A stretch of DNA of 64,000 nt from contig BPGT01000004.1 in NCBI GenBank assembly GCA_026003175.1, positions 62,001 to 126,000 of the forward strand, in the 5' to 3' direction. A program made the position numbers and the translations under genes. Origin of the DNA: Armatimonadota bacterium. Lineage in GTDB: Bacteria > Armatimonadota > HRBIN16. The notes under the pieces are model-generated. The model was not told where the DNA came from, did no database searches, and saw only the letters and a list, made by a program, of their open reading frames with translations. Shown piece by piece: positions 36,232 through 44,653 of this stretch; positions within the stretch are counted from its first letter, which is position 1, and every line of letters begins with the position of its first letter.

Positions 36232-36584
36232 GGTTTTTGGTGGATGTACCTGCTGGTGGGCAACTCGCAGAGTGGCTTCGCTCGCAGGGACATGATGTAC
36301 TGGAAGTGCGGAACATAGACCCTAAAATGGCAGACGCATTAATTATCGAACTGGGTTACCGTGAGAGCCGGATTATCATTACTCTGGACAAGGATTTTGG
36401 AGAGCTATCCGTCCGTATGGGTATGCCACATTACGGCATTGTGCGTTTGCCTGATGTCACTGTGCCTTTACGCAAGTCCTTGCTGCAAAAGGTGCTTGAT
36501 GCCCATGCTGGTGATTTGGAGAAGGGGGCGATTGTTACGGTAAGCATAAGTCGAATCCGAGTACGACGCAAAGGCACTTCGTAG
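36228..36584 (+). CDS. DUF5615 PIN-like protein, probable toxin
   Basis: The 118 residues show the PIN-like Mut7-C/DUF5615 pattern: RFLVDVPAGGQLAEWLRSQGHDV, an ESRIIITLDKDFGEL segment holding the acidic pair, and GIVRLPD. PIN-like toxins are metal-dependent RNases. In this copy the first strand has VDVPAG, whereas relatives have an acidic residue plus Asn (DANLP), so activity might be weakened. It is coupled to the DUF433 gene by a 4-base overlap. Confidence 0.85.
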   Translation: MRFLVDVPAGGQLAEWLRSQGHDVLEVRNIDPKMADALIIELGYRESRIIITLDKDFGELSVRMGMPHYGIVRLPDVTVPLRKSLLQKVLDAHAGDLEKGAIVTVSISRIRVRRKGTS

Positions 36585-36608
36585 GTTCACGATTTGCAGG
36601 GGGCATCC

Positions 36609-37256
36609 GTGAAGCACCAAATTGAAGACTACCTGACCGCTGTGTTTCTGGATATTGAAACCACCGGCATCAATCCTGTATATAGCGAGTTAACCCTGAT
36701 TGCGCTTTATCAGGAGGACACCGGGAAAAAGGCAAGGCTCTACGTGAACGACCTGCACGGCGCCTCGCAAACGTTGCAGCACCTGGAAGCCCAAGCACAG
36801 CATTACGGCTACGACAGCATCACCGTTTGCCCGCTGGAGCAGTTTGCCGAACACGCGGACTCCCTCTCACGCATCGCTACCTACAACGGCGAGCAGTTTG
36901 ACCTGCCCTTTATCGCCCATCATCTACCTCAGGTACGCCCGGTGTTTCGTGCATGGAGCCATCTGGATATTTACACTCAGGTTGCCATACCCCTGCGCGA
37001 CCTCGGTTTGCTACGCACGCCCAACCTGAAGTTGAAAACGCTCATTACCCACCTGCATGTGCCACGCCACCCCAGTGTAGCAAAGATGCGTGGCGAGGAC
37101 GCGGTGTACTTGTGGAACCAGTGGAAGTATCTCTATAACTCGGAAGCACTCACCGCGCTGGGTATCTACGCGCTGGAAGACGTTCGCTGCACCCGCCTGC
37201 TGTTACAGCGTCTTATTGATGTCCGCCGCGGCTCACCCTGGGATAGTCTGCTGTAG
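36609..37256 (+). CDS. YprB-like ribonuclease H-fold exonuclease
   Basis: The protein (about 215 aa) begins the DEDD exonuclease pattern with FLDIETTGI, continues with IATYNGEQFDLPFI (second motif) and ends with YALEDVRCTRLLL (third motif Asp). This is the YprB/RNase_H_2 family. GTG 36609 is preferred over TTG 36594 because AGGGGG lies 5 bases before it. The substrate (DNA or RNA) is not known. It starts 25 bases after the DUF5615 gene. Confidence 0.85.
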   Translation: MKHQIEDYLTAVFLDIETTGINPVYSELTLIALYQEDTGKKARLYVNDLHGASQTLQHLEAQAQHYGYDSITVCPLEQFAEHADSLSRIATYNGEQFDLPFIAHHLPQVRPVFRAWSHLDIYTQVAIPLRDLGLLRTPNLKLKTLITHLHVPRHPSVAKMRGEDAVYLWNQWKYLYNSEALTALGIYALEDVRCTRLLLQRLIDVRRGSPWDSLL

Positions 37257-37263
37257 CTCGCTG

Positions 37264-37292
37264 TTGCATCCGCCTGCGCTTTGGGGTATACT
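37264..37292 (+). promoter_or_regulatory. Sigma-70-type promoter of the riboswitch transcript
   Basis: TTGCAT at 37264-37269 and TATACT at 37287-37292 are spaced by 17 bases, placing the transcription start about 45 bases before the riboswitch. Confidence 0.6.
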
Positions 37293-37344
37293 GGAGATGA
37301 AAATACAGATACCGCGCAGCGAATCGCCGCCGGGCGATACGCAT

Positions 37345-37433
37345 CCGCTAGGGGAGCCGACTACGGCTGAGACCTCGCGCAAGGCGAGGAACCCTCGGAA
37401 CCTGATCCGGGTAATGCCGGCGTAGGGAAGCGG
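37345..37433 (+). ncRNA. TPP (THI-element) riboswitch
   Basis: All conserved blocks are present in order: AGGGGAGCC, GGCTGAGA, the P3a hairpin CCTCG/CGAGG, ACCC, GAACCTGATCCGGGTAATGC and CGTAGGGAAG. P1 pairs CCGCT (37345-37349) with AGCGG (37429-37433). It should bind thiamine pyrophosphate. The gene it controls is a pseudopilin rather than a thiamine gene. Confidence 0.95.
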
Positions 37434-37463
37434 AGTGGCGAACGAACGAAGTGCGAAACCTCG

Positions 37464-37493
37464 CGCCGCTTCTCTGCCGAGAGGCGGCGTTTT
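37464..37493 (+). terminator. Intrinsic terminator serving as riboswitch expression platform
   Basis: An 11-bp stem (37464-37474 with 37479-37489, one G-U pair) around loop TGCC is followed by four T. It lies 30 bases after the riboswitch and 35 before the start codon. TPP binding would favour premature termination. Confidence 0.8.
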
Positions 37494-37527
37494 CGCTAGC
37501 GCGACGGCGAAAAAGGAGGTTTGCACC

Positions 37528-38292
37528 ATGCAAGCAAAGCGCGGTTTCACGCTCATCGAGTTGTTGGTGGTTATCGCCATTATCGCGCTGCTGGCGGCGA
37601 TTCTGTTCCCCGTCTTCGCCCAGGCGCGCGAGCGTGCGCGAGTGGCTACCTGCATCTCTAACGCCCGACAAATCGGTTTGGCGGTGCGAATGTATGTGCA
37701 GGACTACGACGAGACCTTCCCCATTTTCCACGCCTACAACAGCCAGCCGCCTGCCGGGCAACCGGGGCACCTTGGCGTGGAGGTGTCGCTGGAGCCTTAC
37801 ACCAAAAACAAACCCATCTTCAAGTGCCCAAGCGACGTGGGTAGCCCATACCAGCAGCGCGACGTACCGGGCACCAACTCGTACTGGCAGGCTTACGGCT
37901 CCAGCTACCGCTTCACCCACTGCTGCTACACGGTGATATGCGGTTTCTCTACGCAGAACAACCTGGAGGTGTGCAGTAACTTCGGCTACCAGCAACGGAT
38001 TGTGACCGATGCCAGCTTCGTCAACCCGGCGCAGACGCGCATCATGCGCGACGAGATGTTCCCCTTCTTTAGCCGAACCGTGCCGGGCTACGAGAAATAC
38101 GGGTATGACTTTGATCCGCCCTACGACTACTTCCGCCAGTGGCACTCGCAGGGTGGTAGCCTGATTTTCGCTGACGGACACGCCAAGTTTGTGGCGTCCT
38201 CCAGGGAGTTCGATGAAACGCTGGTCTCGCCGGAGGGTCTGCCCAGCGGCGGCGGCTCGTACCCGAACGAGAACTACTGGCTGTGTGACTAA
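37528..38292 (+). CDS. Type II secretion/type IV pilin-like prepilin (DUF1559-like, H-x9-DG C-terminus)
   Basis: [20 protein letters not shown] is a class III prepilin signal: cleavage by prepilin peptidase before F, with the conserved Glu5. The mature part ends with the H-x9-DG motif [18 protein letters not shown], typical of the many pseudopilin-like proteins of Planctomycetes and Armatimonadota. Several cysteines may form disulfides. AAAGGAGG precedes ATG 37528. The frame is open upstream but has no initiation signal. Expression is apparently under TPP control, which is unexpected. Confidence 0.9.
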   Translation: MQAKRGFTLIELLVVIAIIALLAAILFPVFAQARERARVATCISNARQIGLAVRMYVQDYDETFPIFHAYNSQPPAGQPGHLGVEVSLEPYTKNKPIFKCPSDVGSPYQQRDVPGTNSYWQAYGSSYRFTHCCYTVICGFSTQNNLEVCSNFGYQQRIVTDASFVNPAQTRIMRDEMFPFFSRTVPGYEKYGYDFDPPYDYFRQWHSQGGSLIFADGHAKFVASSREFDETLVSPEGLPSGGGSYPNENYWLCD

Positions 38293-38309
38293 GACGCGGT
38301 AACCACTCT

Positions 38310-38339
38310 CCTCCGCTCTCTGCACGCAGAGAGCGGAGG
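38310..38339 (+). terminator. Strong hairpin between the two pseudopilin genes, no T-tract
   Basis: A perfect 13-bp stem (38310-38322 with 38327-38339) surrounds loop CACG. There is no T-run, so it may stabilise the 3' end of the first mRNA or pause transcription rather than terminate it. Confidence 0.5.
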
Positions 38340-38367
38340 GCGTTGCAGTTGCGGAAGGAGATAATAG

Positions 38368-39108
38368 ATGCAGAAAAAAGGGTTTACCTTAATAGAACTT
38401 TTGGTAACCATAGCCATTGTTGCTTTACTGGTAGCCATCCTATTCCCAGTGCTGATGCGCTCACGCGAAGCCGCTCGCAAGGCTACCTGCCAGAGTAATT
38501 TGCATCAAATTGGTGTAGCATTTCGTCTTTATCAGGACGACTACGACTCTTTTTATCCGTGCAATGGCGACCCAAACCTGTGGATGGGGCGCAACTGGCG
38601 AGTGCTTATTCAGCACTATCTGCCCGGAAGGCGCGTCCAGAGCTTGCCTCCTGGCTACCCGGGTTCGGTTTCCGTCATGCACAGTGACGTGTTGTGGTGC
38701 CCGTCCGACTCGCAAGCGACCCGGATATGGGAGCGCACCTCCTATGCCTACTCCGCCGCCTTTTTTCATACACCACAGCAGATTAACGCGCTGGCGTCTT
38801 CCCTCACAGCAAGCACCTGTGTCAGTGCAGGTGCTATTGTGGGAGCACTGCGTGCTCTGCCTACTCAGGCTCAACCAGACAGTGCGGTGCATTACCCTGC
38901 GCAGAAGGCACTGATTGCAGAATGGTTGAGCAACCACGAGCCTTTCACTGGGGATTGCGGTTTCTGGGACTGGAGAGGCAGTGCGAACTTCTTGTTTGCA
39001 GACGGGCACGTAAAGTACTTGCGCCGCAGGCAGATCACCCCCGCCGTGAACGGGCTGCCGGATATCAACCTGACCTGGAACGGAGTGGAGGGAATGGACT
39101 TGCGCTGA
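38368..39108 (+). CDS. Second H-x9-DG type prepilin-like protein
   Basis: [20 protein letters not shown] is the prepilin signal helix. The C-terminal part carries WRGSANFLFADGHVKYL, a version of the H-x9-DG motif in which the His is replaced (WDWRGS). The middle is rich in Ser, Trp and aromatic residues. Base composition is more A/T-rich than that of its upstream paralogue, and the sequences are only distantly alike outside the helix. GGAAGGAG precedes the ATG. Confidence 0.9.
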   Translation: MQKKGFTLIELLVTIAIVALLVAILFPVLMRSREAARKATCQSNLHQIGVAFRLYQDDYDSFYPCNGDPNLWMGRNWRVLIQHYLPGRRVQSLPPGYPGSVSVMHSDVLWCPSDSQATRIWERTSYAYSAAFFHTPQQINALASSLTASTCVSAGAIVGALRALPTQAQPDSAVHYPAQKALIAEWLSNHEPFTGDCGFWDWRGSANFLFADGHVKYLRRRQITPAVNGLPDINLTWNGVEGMDLR

Positions 39109-39120
39109 GGAGGCTCATCC

Positions 39121-39192
39121 ATGACACATTGTCTTGTGGAGATTACCTCACAGGAGTATCGCCTGGCATCTCCACCTGGAGCGGGAACCTGA
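39121..39192 (+). CDS. Possible 23-residue small protein
   Basis: A perfect AGGAGG (39108-39113) lies 7 bases before an ATG that opens a 23-codon frame (MTHCLVEITSQEYRL, then ASPPGAGT). There is no similarity I recognise. It could be translated with the upstream pseudopilin, whose stop overlaps the ribosome-binding site, but it may be chance. Confidence 0.25.
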   Translation: MTHCLVEITSQEYRLASPPGAGT

Positions 39193-39207
39193 AAGAGTTT
39201 TGTCTCG

Positions 39208-39213
39208 TATAAT
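39208..39213 (+). promoter_or_regulatory. -10 element for the asparagine synthetase gene
   Basis: TATAAT at 39208-39213 would start a transcript with a leader of about 80 bases. No clear -35 element. Confidence 0.4.
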
Positions 39214-39300
39214 ATGGTAGAAGACATACCAGCTGATTATTTGCCCCCACTGCTTCTACTTCTTCCACATCCAACTATCAGGGATTCAGGAGGCAGCATT

Positions 39301-40836
39301 ATGTGTGGATTTGTGGGATATTTTGGAGATGCAAGGATGGATCTGCAACGCGCTCTGACTCAGATTTTGCATAGAGGACCAGATGGAAAGGGCGTAGCCT
39401 ACAAACGGGAAGGCGCAGTAGCACACGCGAGGCTGGCGATTCTGGACATACAATCTGGAAAGCAGCCCATGCAGGACGAATCCGGCAGGATTATCGCCTA
39501 TAACGGAGAGGTGTACAATCATACATATCTGAGGCAGTCGGCAGTAGCCGACGGACGGTTTCAGACGCACACAGACACTGAGACCATCTTGCGCCTGTAC
39601 GCGAAGTTTGGTACCAAGACGCCACAACTGCTGGATGGGATGTTCGCCTTCGCTATCATCGACGGTGGCGACCTCTTTCTTGCACGGGACCCTGTGGGTA
39701 TCAAGCCGTTGTACTTCACAAGCAACAATGGCACATTGTACTTTGCCTCGGAGATCAAAGCGCTGGTAGGCACAGGCAGTGGCATCCATCCTATCCCTCC
39801 AGGATGGTGCTACCACAGTAAACAGGGCTGGCACGAGTTTGCTAAAATAGGCGACACCCACGCATTCCCTCCGGTTGAGCAGGAGAGCGTTGATTGGCAC
39901 TACTGGATGCAGCGAAACTTTACGCGAGATGAAGCCCTGCAAGCGATTCGCGCAGTGTTGCTGGATGCGGTAGTCAAACGATTGATGTCAGATGTACCGG
40001 TCGGTGTCAGTCTAAGTGGTGGATTAGACAGCACCATTGTTTGCGCGCTGGCGAAAAGTGGGCTGGAACGCATCGAGAGCTTCTCGGTAGGAGTAAAGGG
40101 TAGCAAAGACCAAGAAGCGGCTTATGCAGCCTCTCGTTTTCTAGGTACATCGCACCATGATATGGAGTATACTCTGGAAGACATGCTGAAAGTACTGCCA
40201 GAAGTACTCTACTATCTAGAGTCATTCGACCCCGCCCTGGTGCGCAGTGCTATACCAAACTATCTGCTTGCTCGTCTGGCTTCCCAGCATGTGAGGGTGA
40301 TACTTACCGGGGAAGGAGCAGATGAGCTATATGCAGGCTACGATTATCTGCGGCAGATTACAAATCCTGCGGAACTGCGGGGTGAACTGGAGTTGATTAC
40401 GCGCGCGCTTCACAACACAAACCTCCAACGTGCCGACCGTATGAGTATGGCTTTCGGCTTAGAGGCGCGGGTTCCTTTTCTCGACCTGCGGTCTATCGCT
40501 CTTGCCTGGCTGATACCGGCTGAATGGAAGAGGACTGAGCAGGGACAAATAGAAAAAGCCCTTTTGCGGGAGGCTTTTGCCCACCTGATACCACAGGACA
40601 TCGCTTTGCGCCCCAAGCAAAAATTTTCTGCGGGGGCTGGCTCTTCGGAGCTGATGAAGCAATATGCGGAGCAAACCATTAGCGACACGGAGTATGAGCG
40701 CGAGCGCGAGCGGCTCCAGCGAGAGTGGAACTATACACTTGCAGGAAAGGAAGCGCTCTTGTACTACCGTATTATGCGGGAATTTTACGAGGACGAACAC
40801 ATCCTACCTCACATGGGCACGTCACGATCCTTGTAG
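39301..40836 (+). CDS. asnB: Asparagine synthetase (glutamine-hydrolysing)
   Basis: The start at 39301 exposes the catalytic Cys2 (MCGFVGYFGD). The glutaminase half has HRGPDGKG, AHARLAILD and IAYNGEVYN. The synthetase half has the PP-loop SGGLDS (239-244) and LTGEGADELYAGYD. At 511 residues it is shorter than E. coli AsnB (554) but complete for both active sites. GGAGGC lies upstream. The codon use is more A/T-rich than that of the neighbours. It might supply asparagine, or amidate another carboxylate linked to the operon that follows 71 bases later. Confidence 0.92.
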   Translation: MCGFVGYFGDARMDLQRALTQILHRGPDGKGVAYKREGAVAHARLAILDIQSGKQPMQDESGRIIAYNGEVYNHTYLRQSAVADGRFQTHTDTETILRLYAKFGTKTPQLLDGMFAFAIIDGGDLFLARDPVGIKPLYFTSNNGTLYFASEIKALVGTGSGIHPIPPGWCYHSKQGWHEFAKIGDTHAFPPVEQESVDWHYWMQRNFTRDEALQAIRAVLLDAVVKRLMSDVPVGVSLSGGLDSTIVCALAKSGLERIESFSVGVKGSKDQEAAYAASRFLGTSHHDMEYTLEDMLKVLPEVLYYLESFDPALVRSAIPNYLLARLASQHVRVILTGEGADELYAGYDYLRQITNPAELRGELELITRALHNTNLQRADRMSMAFGLEARVPFLDLRSIALAWLIPAEWKRTEQGQIEKALLREAFAHLIPQDIALRPKQKFSAGAGSSELMKQYAEQTISDTEYERERERLQREWNYTLAGKEALLYYRIMREFYEDEHILPHMGTSRSL

Positions 40837-40907
40837 GCAATAGCAAACGCCAAGGGGCGATTGCCGACAAATAGGCGCGGTCTACGCCGATATAAAGGAG
40901 GCGACTG

Positions 40908-42050
40908 GTGTTGAGTGAACACATACCGAGAGAAGAAACGACCTTCTGCGTTCTCGGCGCAGGCAACGGCGGATTGGCGATGGCGGCGCATCTCGCCCTC
41001 AAGGGTGTGCGCGTGCATCTGTGGAATCGCAGCCCTGAAAGGCTCCTGCCCATCCAGCGCTCCGGTTATATCCACCTGATTGCCAGCCCGGATAGACCCG
41101 ACCTGCCGCAGGGGCAGGCGCATATTCCGGTAGTCACCACCGACATCGAAGAGGCGGTGCACGATGCCAGAGTGCTGATGGTAGTGGTTCCCGCCACTGG
41201 TCACGCGGAGGTGGCGGAGAGGTTGGCTCCACATCTGCGTGACGGACACATCATTGTGCTGAATCCGGGGCGTACGGGCGGTGCGCTGGAGGTGTTACAT
41301 GTTCTGCAACGGCACGGCGTGAAGGTGGATGTAATTGTCGCCGAGGCGCAGACCCTGCTTTATGCTAGTCGTGCGTTGAATCCGGGGCAGGTGCAGATTT
41401 TCGGCATCAAGAACAGCGTGCCCGTCGCGGCGATACCCGCCTACCGCACGCCCGAGGTGATTCAAGCGTTGCACAGTGCCTACACCGAGTTCGTGCCGGG
41501 CGACAACGTGATGAAGACCAGCATGGACAACATCGGCGCGATTTTCCACCCAGCAGTGACGGTGCTTAACGCTGCCCGCATCGAGAGCACACATGGCGAG
41601 TTTGAGTACTACATCGACGGCATCACCCCGTCGGTGGCGCAGGTGCTGGAAACCATCGACGCGGAGCGTGTCGCCGTGGCGGCGGCGATGGGCTTCAACT
41701 GCATGACCGCAAGGGAGTGGTTATACATCGCCTACGGTGCTTCGGGCAAAACGCTATTCGACGCCATCCGTGCTAATCAGGGCTACTATGGCATTAAGGC
41801 GCCGCCCATCGTGTATCATCGCTACATCACAGAGGACGTGCCTATGAGTCTGGTACCTATCGCCTCGCTGGGAGAGATGCTGGGCGTGCCCTGCCCGACT
41901 ATTCGTGCCATCATCCATCTGGCAAACCTGATGCATGGGTGCGACTACTGGCAAACGGGGCGCACAGTGGAGAAGATGGGTCTGGCAGGGTTGAGCTTGC
42001 GCGAGATTCGGCTGCGTATTCTAGAGGGTATTGACTCAGAAATGAGGTGA
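40908..42050 (+). CDS. Octopine/opine-type NAD(P)-dependent dehydrogenase
   Basis: An N-terminal Rossmann fold (FCVLGAGNGGLAMAAHLAL) is followed by VVPATGHAEVAERL and LNPGRTGGALEV, then the all-helical C-terminal domain of the octopine/nopaline dehydrogenase family, with catalytic His in DNIGAIFHPAVTVLN. Such enzymes reversibly join amino acids and 2-oxoacids by reductive condensation. The substrate here is unknown. The start is GTG 40908 after AAAGGAGG. It overlaps the next gene's alternative start, so the two are translated together. Confidence 0.85.
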   Translation: MLSEHIPREETTFCVLGAGNGGLAMAAHLALKGVRVHLWNRSPERLLPIQRSGYIHLIASPDRPDLPQGQAHIPVVTTDIEEAVHDARVLMVVVPATGHAEVAERLAPHLRDGHIIVLNPGRTGGALEVLHVLQRHGVKVDVIVAEAQTLLYASRALNPGQVQIFGIKNSVPVAAIPAYRTPEVIQALHSAYTEFVPGDNVMKTSMDNIGAIFHPAVTVLNAARIESTHGEFEYYIDGITPSVAQVLETIDAERVAVAAAMGFNCMTAREWLYIAYGASGKTLFDAIRANQGYYGIKAPPIVYHRYITEDVPMSLVPIASLGEMLGVPCPTIRAIIHLANLMHGCDYWQTGRTVEKMGLAGLSLREIRLRILEGIDSEMR

Positions 42051-42058
42051 AAACAACA

Positions 42059-43936
42059 ATGACGTACCCGCTACGAGGCAACGAGGTTTTCGGGTTGATA
42101 CATCCTGCCATCGACGCCCATACGCTTGGTATCAGTTCAGTAGGGCAGCTGTTGCAGGACTGTGGCTATCCGGTGGTTATCGCCGATGCCTATGTGTGCG
42201 CTGCTGCCAACCAGCCGTCGCATCTGGATAACGTGGAGATTGTACTGGACTGGATTCGGCGTCACAGCATCACCCGGCTGGGTTTCAGCTACCGGCTCGA
42301 TCCGGTGGAGGGCGCGGAGCGTTTCGGCAGATTGCTGTATCAACTGCGTGACCGGCGCATGTTTGCTGAGCAGGGTGGACCGTTGCAGGGCGTCTACTTT
42401 GCTGGTCTGCCTGCAGCTTGCCGGCGGGTGGAACAGGAGCACGGAGACCTCGTGGAGACCTTTGACGGTGACGAGACGCCCACTGAAACCCTGCGTAAAT
42501 TGGGTGTGCCCCCTTCGCGTATCCCCGCCTCCATGAGCGCAGAGGTGGACTACGACGAGTTCCGCCTGCGATTCGGGCAAGAGCTGGTGGCAAGCGGCAA
42601 ACACCTGCGGATCCAGCCTCCAGACCGTAGCGGTTATCCCCAGTTTGGAACGTCCCAGGACACCGTGCTGGCACGTATCCGCTATGCTCAACAGAATCAG
42701 CAGCCCCCATTGATGCGGGCTCATGTAGGACCCTACCTTCCCGACCGCGAGGCGGCAGTGCGTCTCTTCTTGGACTGGACGCGCGATCTGGCACGAGCAG
42801 GCTTTCTGGACGTACTCTCCATCGGCACGTCCCAGCTGAGCCAGTCGCACTTCGGCGAGGACTGGACGGGTTTGCCGAACGGAGGAGGTGTGCCTATCCA
42901 CTCGCCAGAAGAGTTCCGTATGGTGTGGCAGGCAGCGCGTCCGATGCTGGTGCGCACCTACGCAGGAACCAAAAACATCCCCCAGCTGGCGCGTATGTAT
43001 GAGCAGACGATAAACATCGCATGGCACGCGCTATCGTTCTGGTGGTTCTGCCAGATAGACGGTCGCGGTCCCTATTCGGTAAGGCAGAACCTGGAGCAAC
43101 ATATAGAGACCCTGCGCTTTATAGCCGAATCGGGCAAGCCGTTCGAGCCAAATATCCCACACCATTTCGCCTTCCGCGGCGCGGATGATGTGAGCTACGT
43201 GGTGTCCTCTGTGCTGGCGGCGCGTACGGCAAAGCGTTTGGGAGTGCGCGCTCTCATCCTGCAGAACATGCTGAACACGCCCAAAGCCACCTGGGGTATC
43301 CAAGACCTGGCGAAATCGCGTGCGCTACTGACCCTGGTGCGTGAGTTGGAGGACGAACAGTTCCGCGTGATCCTGCAGCCACGCGCAGGGCTGGACTATT
43401 TTTCTCCCAACCTCGATCGGGCAAAAGCGCAACTCGCTGCGGTCACTGCGCTCATAGACGATATCGAACCGCACGATCCGAACAGTCCTCCTATCATCCA
43501 CGTCGTGAGCTACTCCGAAGCGTCGCACCTGGCTGACCCCCCGGTGGTGAACGAGAGTATCCAGATTACCATCGCCGCGCTGCAGGAATATCGTCGGCTG
43601 CGAGCGAAAGGCGAGGTGGAAGATATGTCCCGAAACGCCGAGGTACAAGCGCGTACAGAGGAGCTGCTCAGGGACGCACGGACCGTTCTCCATGCTATCG
43701 AGCGAAGTATCCCTGACCCGTACGGTGCAGAGGGACTATACACGGTTTTCTGGGCGGGGTTTCTGCCTGTGTCTTACCTGTGGGAGGGGCGGGAGGAGTT
43801 CGCCCACGCCGTACGCTGGCAAACGCGCGTGATACGCGGCAGTGTGAAGGTGGTGGATGAGCAGGGTGTGCCGGTGCCCGCTGAGCAGAGAGTGCAGACA
43901 GCGATGGCGGCTGCCCGAGCGTATGGAGGTAGATGA
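42059..43936 (+). CDS. B12-binding protein with glutamate-mutase-E-like barrel
   Basis: The N-terminus has the cobalamin signature D-x-H-x-x-G (D19, H21, G24 in HPAIDAHTLGISSVG), followed by a Rossmann-like region. From about residue 215 on, a TIM-barrel region resembles the large subunit of glutamate/methylaspartate mutase (VLSIGTSQLSQSHFGEDW, RTYAGTKNIPQLARMYEQT). Both functions lie on one 625-residue chain. There is no CxxxCxxC, so it is not a radical SAM enzyme. It probably rearranges a carbon skeleton via adenosylcobalamin. ATG 42059 follows GAGGTGA. I cannot name the substrate. Confidence 0.7.
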   Translation: MTYPLRGNEVFGLIHPAIDAHTLGISSVGQLLQDCGYPVVIADAYVCAAANQPSHLDNVEIVLDWIRRHSITRLGFSYRLDPVEGAERFGRLLYQLRDRRMFAEQGGPLQGVYFAGLPAACRRVEQEHGDLVETFDGDETPTETLRKLGVPPSRIPASMSAEVDYDEFRLRFGQELVASGKHLRIQPPDRSGYPQFGTSQDTVLARIRYAQQNQQPPLMRAHVGPYLPDREAAVRLFLDWTRDLARAGFLDVLSIGTSQLSQSHFGEDWTGLPNGGGVPIHSPEEFRMVWQAARPMLVRTYAGTKNIPQLARMYEQTINIAWHALSFWWFCQIDGRGPYSVRQNLEQHIETLRFIAESGKPFEPNIPHHFAFRGADDVSYVVSSVLAARTAKRLGVRALILQNMLNTPKATWGIQDLAKSRALLTLVRELEDEQFRVILQPRAGLDYFSPNLDRAKAQLAAVTALIDDIEPHDPNSPPIIHVVSYSEASHLADPPVVNESIQITIAALQEYRRLRAKGEVEDMSRNAEVQARTEELLRDARTVLHAIERSIPDPYGAEGLYTVFWAGFLPVSYLWEGREEFAHAVRWQTRVIRGSVKVVDEQGVPVPAEQRVQTAMAAARAYGGR

Positions 43937-44017
43937 TATTACCTCTCGCGACCGACCGGCTCGCAGACCAATCCGAACGGCGGAAATCGCTTTACCTATA
44001 TGCAAAGGAGAACGCCT

Positions 44018-44653
44018 ATGGAATGGGTAGACCTTAGTATACCGCTAAAGGCGGGGATGCCGACGTACCCGGGCGATACCCCCTTCGAATTGAATCCAGT
44101 GCTGCGTATCGCGGAGGGCAAGGTATGCAACCTCTCTGCGTTGAAGATGGGTACGCATACCGGCACGCACGTAGACCCACCCTGGCATTTTGTGGAGGAA
44201 GGCGTTCGGGTGGATGAACTATCTCTTGACGTGCTTATCGGGAAGGCATATGTGGTGAGCATACGCGGTGTGCCTGCGGTGACCGCTGATGCGCTCGCGG
44301 CAGCAGGTGTGCCCGAGGATGCCCAGCGCTTGCTTATCCAGACCGACAACTCCTTCGGTGCGTGGGACAAGCCTGGTTTTCAGCCTGATTTTGTCTACCT
44401 TGCGCCCGACGCGGCGGAATGGGTGGTGCGGAGGAGTGTTCGGCTGGTGGGGATAGACTATCTTTCCGTCGAGCAGTTTCGTGCGCCCCAGCCGCTGGCA
44501 CACCGCACTCTGCTGGGGGCTGGAGTGGTCGTCGTGGAGGGATTGAACCTGCGCGCGTTGGAGCCGGGTTGGGTACGGTTTATCTGCCTGCCTCTTCGCA
44601 TTGAAGGTGGCGATGGCGCGCCCGCACGCGCGGTAGCCAAGAGGATGGAATGA
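44018..44653 (+). CDS. Cyclase/kynurenine-formamidase family metal-dependent hydrolase
   Basis: The 211-residue protein starts WVDLSIPLKAGMPTYPGD and carries the metal-binding signature GTHTGTHVDPPWHF (about residues 44-57). A GIDYLSVE segment follows. The family hydrolyses amides and related bonds, as in kynurenine formamidase and isatin hydrolase. ATG 44018 is chosen because AAAGGAG lies before it; an ATG at 44000 overlaps that site. The stop overlaps the next start (ATGA), so it is coupled to the lyase gene. Confidence 0.9.
   Translation: MEWVDLSIPLKAGMPTYPGDTPFELNPVLRIAEGKVCNLSALKMGTHTGTHVDPPWHFVEEGVRVDELSLDVLIGKAYVVSIRGVPAVTADALAAAGVPEDAQRLLIQTDNSFGAWDKPGFQPDFVYLAPDAAEWVVRRSVRLVGIDYLSVEQFRAPQPLAHRTLLGAGVVVVEGLNLRALEPGWVRFICLPLRIEGGDGAPARAVAKRME

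Noticed and set aside
36228-36584. VapC-type PIN toxin
   Set aside because: Length and motif order fit DUF5615 with a DUF433 partner rather than VapBC.
39301-40836. Possible lasso-peptide cyclase with small precursor frame upstream
   Set aside because: Cys2 and all glutaminase motifs are intact, as in true asparagine synthetase, and no B-protein (peptidase) gene is near.
42059-43936. B12-binding radical SAM enzyme
   Set aside because: No CxxxCxxC cluster motif is present in the 625 residues; the barrel part resembles glutamate mutase E.
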